Source of the DNA: Puniceicoccales bacterium | GTDB taxonomy: Bacteria > Verrucomicrobiota > Verrucomicrobiia > Opitutales > UBA953 | DNA length: 64,000 nucleotides | Direction of reading: 5' to 3' | Assembly: GCA_031269335.1 (NCBI GenBank) | Contig: JAISZI010000031.1 | Span: 16,820-80,819, forward strand | Shown here: positions 63,734-64,000 of the stretch, piece after piece | Position numbering within the stretch: position 1 is the first letter of the stretch | How the letters are laid out: every line of letters begins with the position of its first letter | Notes under the pieces: model-generated | Database searches by the model: none | What the model saw: only the letters and a program-made list of their open reading frames with translations | Told to the model about the DNA's origin: nothing | Made by a program: the position numbers and the translations under genes

Positions 63734-63879
63734 AATCTTCTTTTCTGTATTCTTTGATTTTTCATTTTTTTATGTGGTTATGTTTTGCTACATAGAAAAT
63801 TCGTTTTTCAAATGGAAAAATTTGTTAATTCGAGTGATTTAGCATTGTCATTTGCCTGCTTTTTCGCGTCGGAACACAG

Positions 63880-64000
63880 TCAGCCTACGTTCCCAGAGAT
63901 TGCATCAGGAGTAAGGGCATATTTACCTCGTTGAAGAATCTTGTCTAACTCTTCTTGCGGCTTTTTCAACAACACAAGTGAGCGTTTGACGTTGTAGAGA
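63880..64000 (-). CDS. C-terminal end of an unidentified gene (cut by right edge)
   Basis: On the minus strand an open frame enters from the window edge and stops at TGA (63880-63882), giving about 40 residues that include LVLLKKPQEELDKILQRGKY. Base composition and codon use look coding, but there is too little to name a family. The AT-rich stretch 63734-63879 between it and the tnpB remnant shows no gene. Confidence 0.4.
   Translation of the reverse strand, partial: LYNVKRSLVLLKKPQEELDKILQRGKYALTPDAISGNVG

Overview
The window is a gene-dense, moderately GC-rich bacterial chromosome segment. BamA, LptD, a TonB-dependent receptor, an autotransporter and lipoproteins show a Gram-negative envelope. 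The protein style points to Verrucomicrobiota, most likely an Opitutales/Opitutaceae-type gut or polysaccharide-degrading bacterium. That style includes a fucosidase resembling opitutal ones, PATR-type autotransporter sequence, a Tat-exported Gfo/Idh lipoprotein, and many dispersed palindromic repeats whose chance translations read like NTQGVALGY. The placement is inference. Almost no start codon inspected has a Shine-Dalgarno motif.

Layout. 1-18.7 kb is almost entirely minus strand: ispH-dapB-proA, a two-module fucosidase (GH29+GH95-like), dnaB-bamA-uracil-DNA glycosylase-ruvX-rpsA, then pgi, a membrane coiled-coil protein, a 52-aa lipoprotein absent from the ORF track, and murJ (cut by the left edge). 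18.8-21.0 kb is plus: ogt-comF-mnmM-like. lysC (minus) diverges from a cyclophilin-autotransporter fusion, followed by a TPR protein and holA (plus). purA, an AAA-ATPase/PD-(D/E)XK gene bracketed by inverted repeats, and rlmN are minus. metG, menF and a porin are plus. 37.1-38.6 kb is a large block of nested palindromic repeats. Then comes folC-thioredoxin-like-oppA-like-purN (plus). A FGGY kinase and fucI (minus) diverge from an antitoxin-like HTH gene whose downstream partner has been lost to a repeat element. The next minus run is lptD-nuoA-(EIIA+diadenylate cyclase)-Tat Gfo/Idh lipoprotein-NusG paralogue. A plus run follows: glutaredoxin, SDR, MFS, LyxK-like kinase, SMP-30-like lipoprotein. 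The right end holds a TonB-dependent receptor (minus), a solitary IS66 tnpB, a decayed coding remnant and an edge-truncated gene.

How the genes fit together. Much of the window is core housekeeping: cell wall and envelope (murJ, bamA, lptD, dapB), translation (rpsA, metG, rlmN), replication (dnaB, holA), and amino-acid, purine, folate and isoprenoid synthesis. Layered on this is a dispersed deoxy-sugar/sugar capacity: the GH29-GH95 enzyme would release L-fucose, the kinase and FucI would process it, and the SDR-MFS-kinase-lactonase run looks like a second sugar pathway. No aldolase is visible. The most unusual points are the GH29-GH95 fusion with a shuffled junction, the PTS-EIIA-linked diadenylate cyclase, the inverted-repeat-bounded ATPase/nuclease, and at least four intermixed intergenic repeat families, one of which appears to have destroyed a toxin gene.
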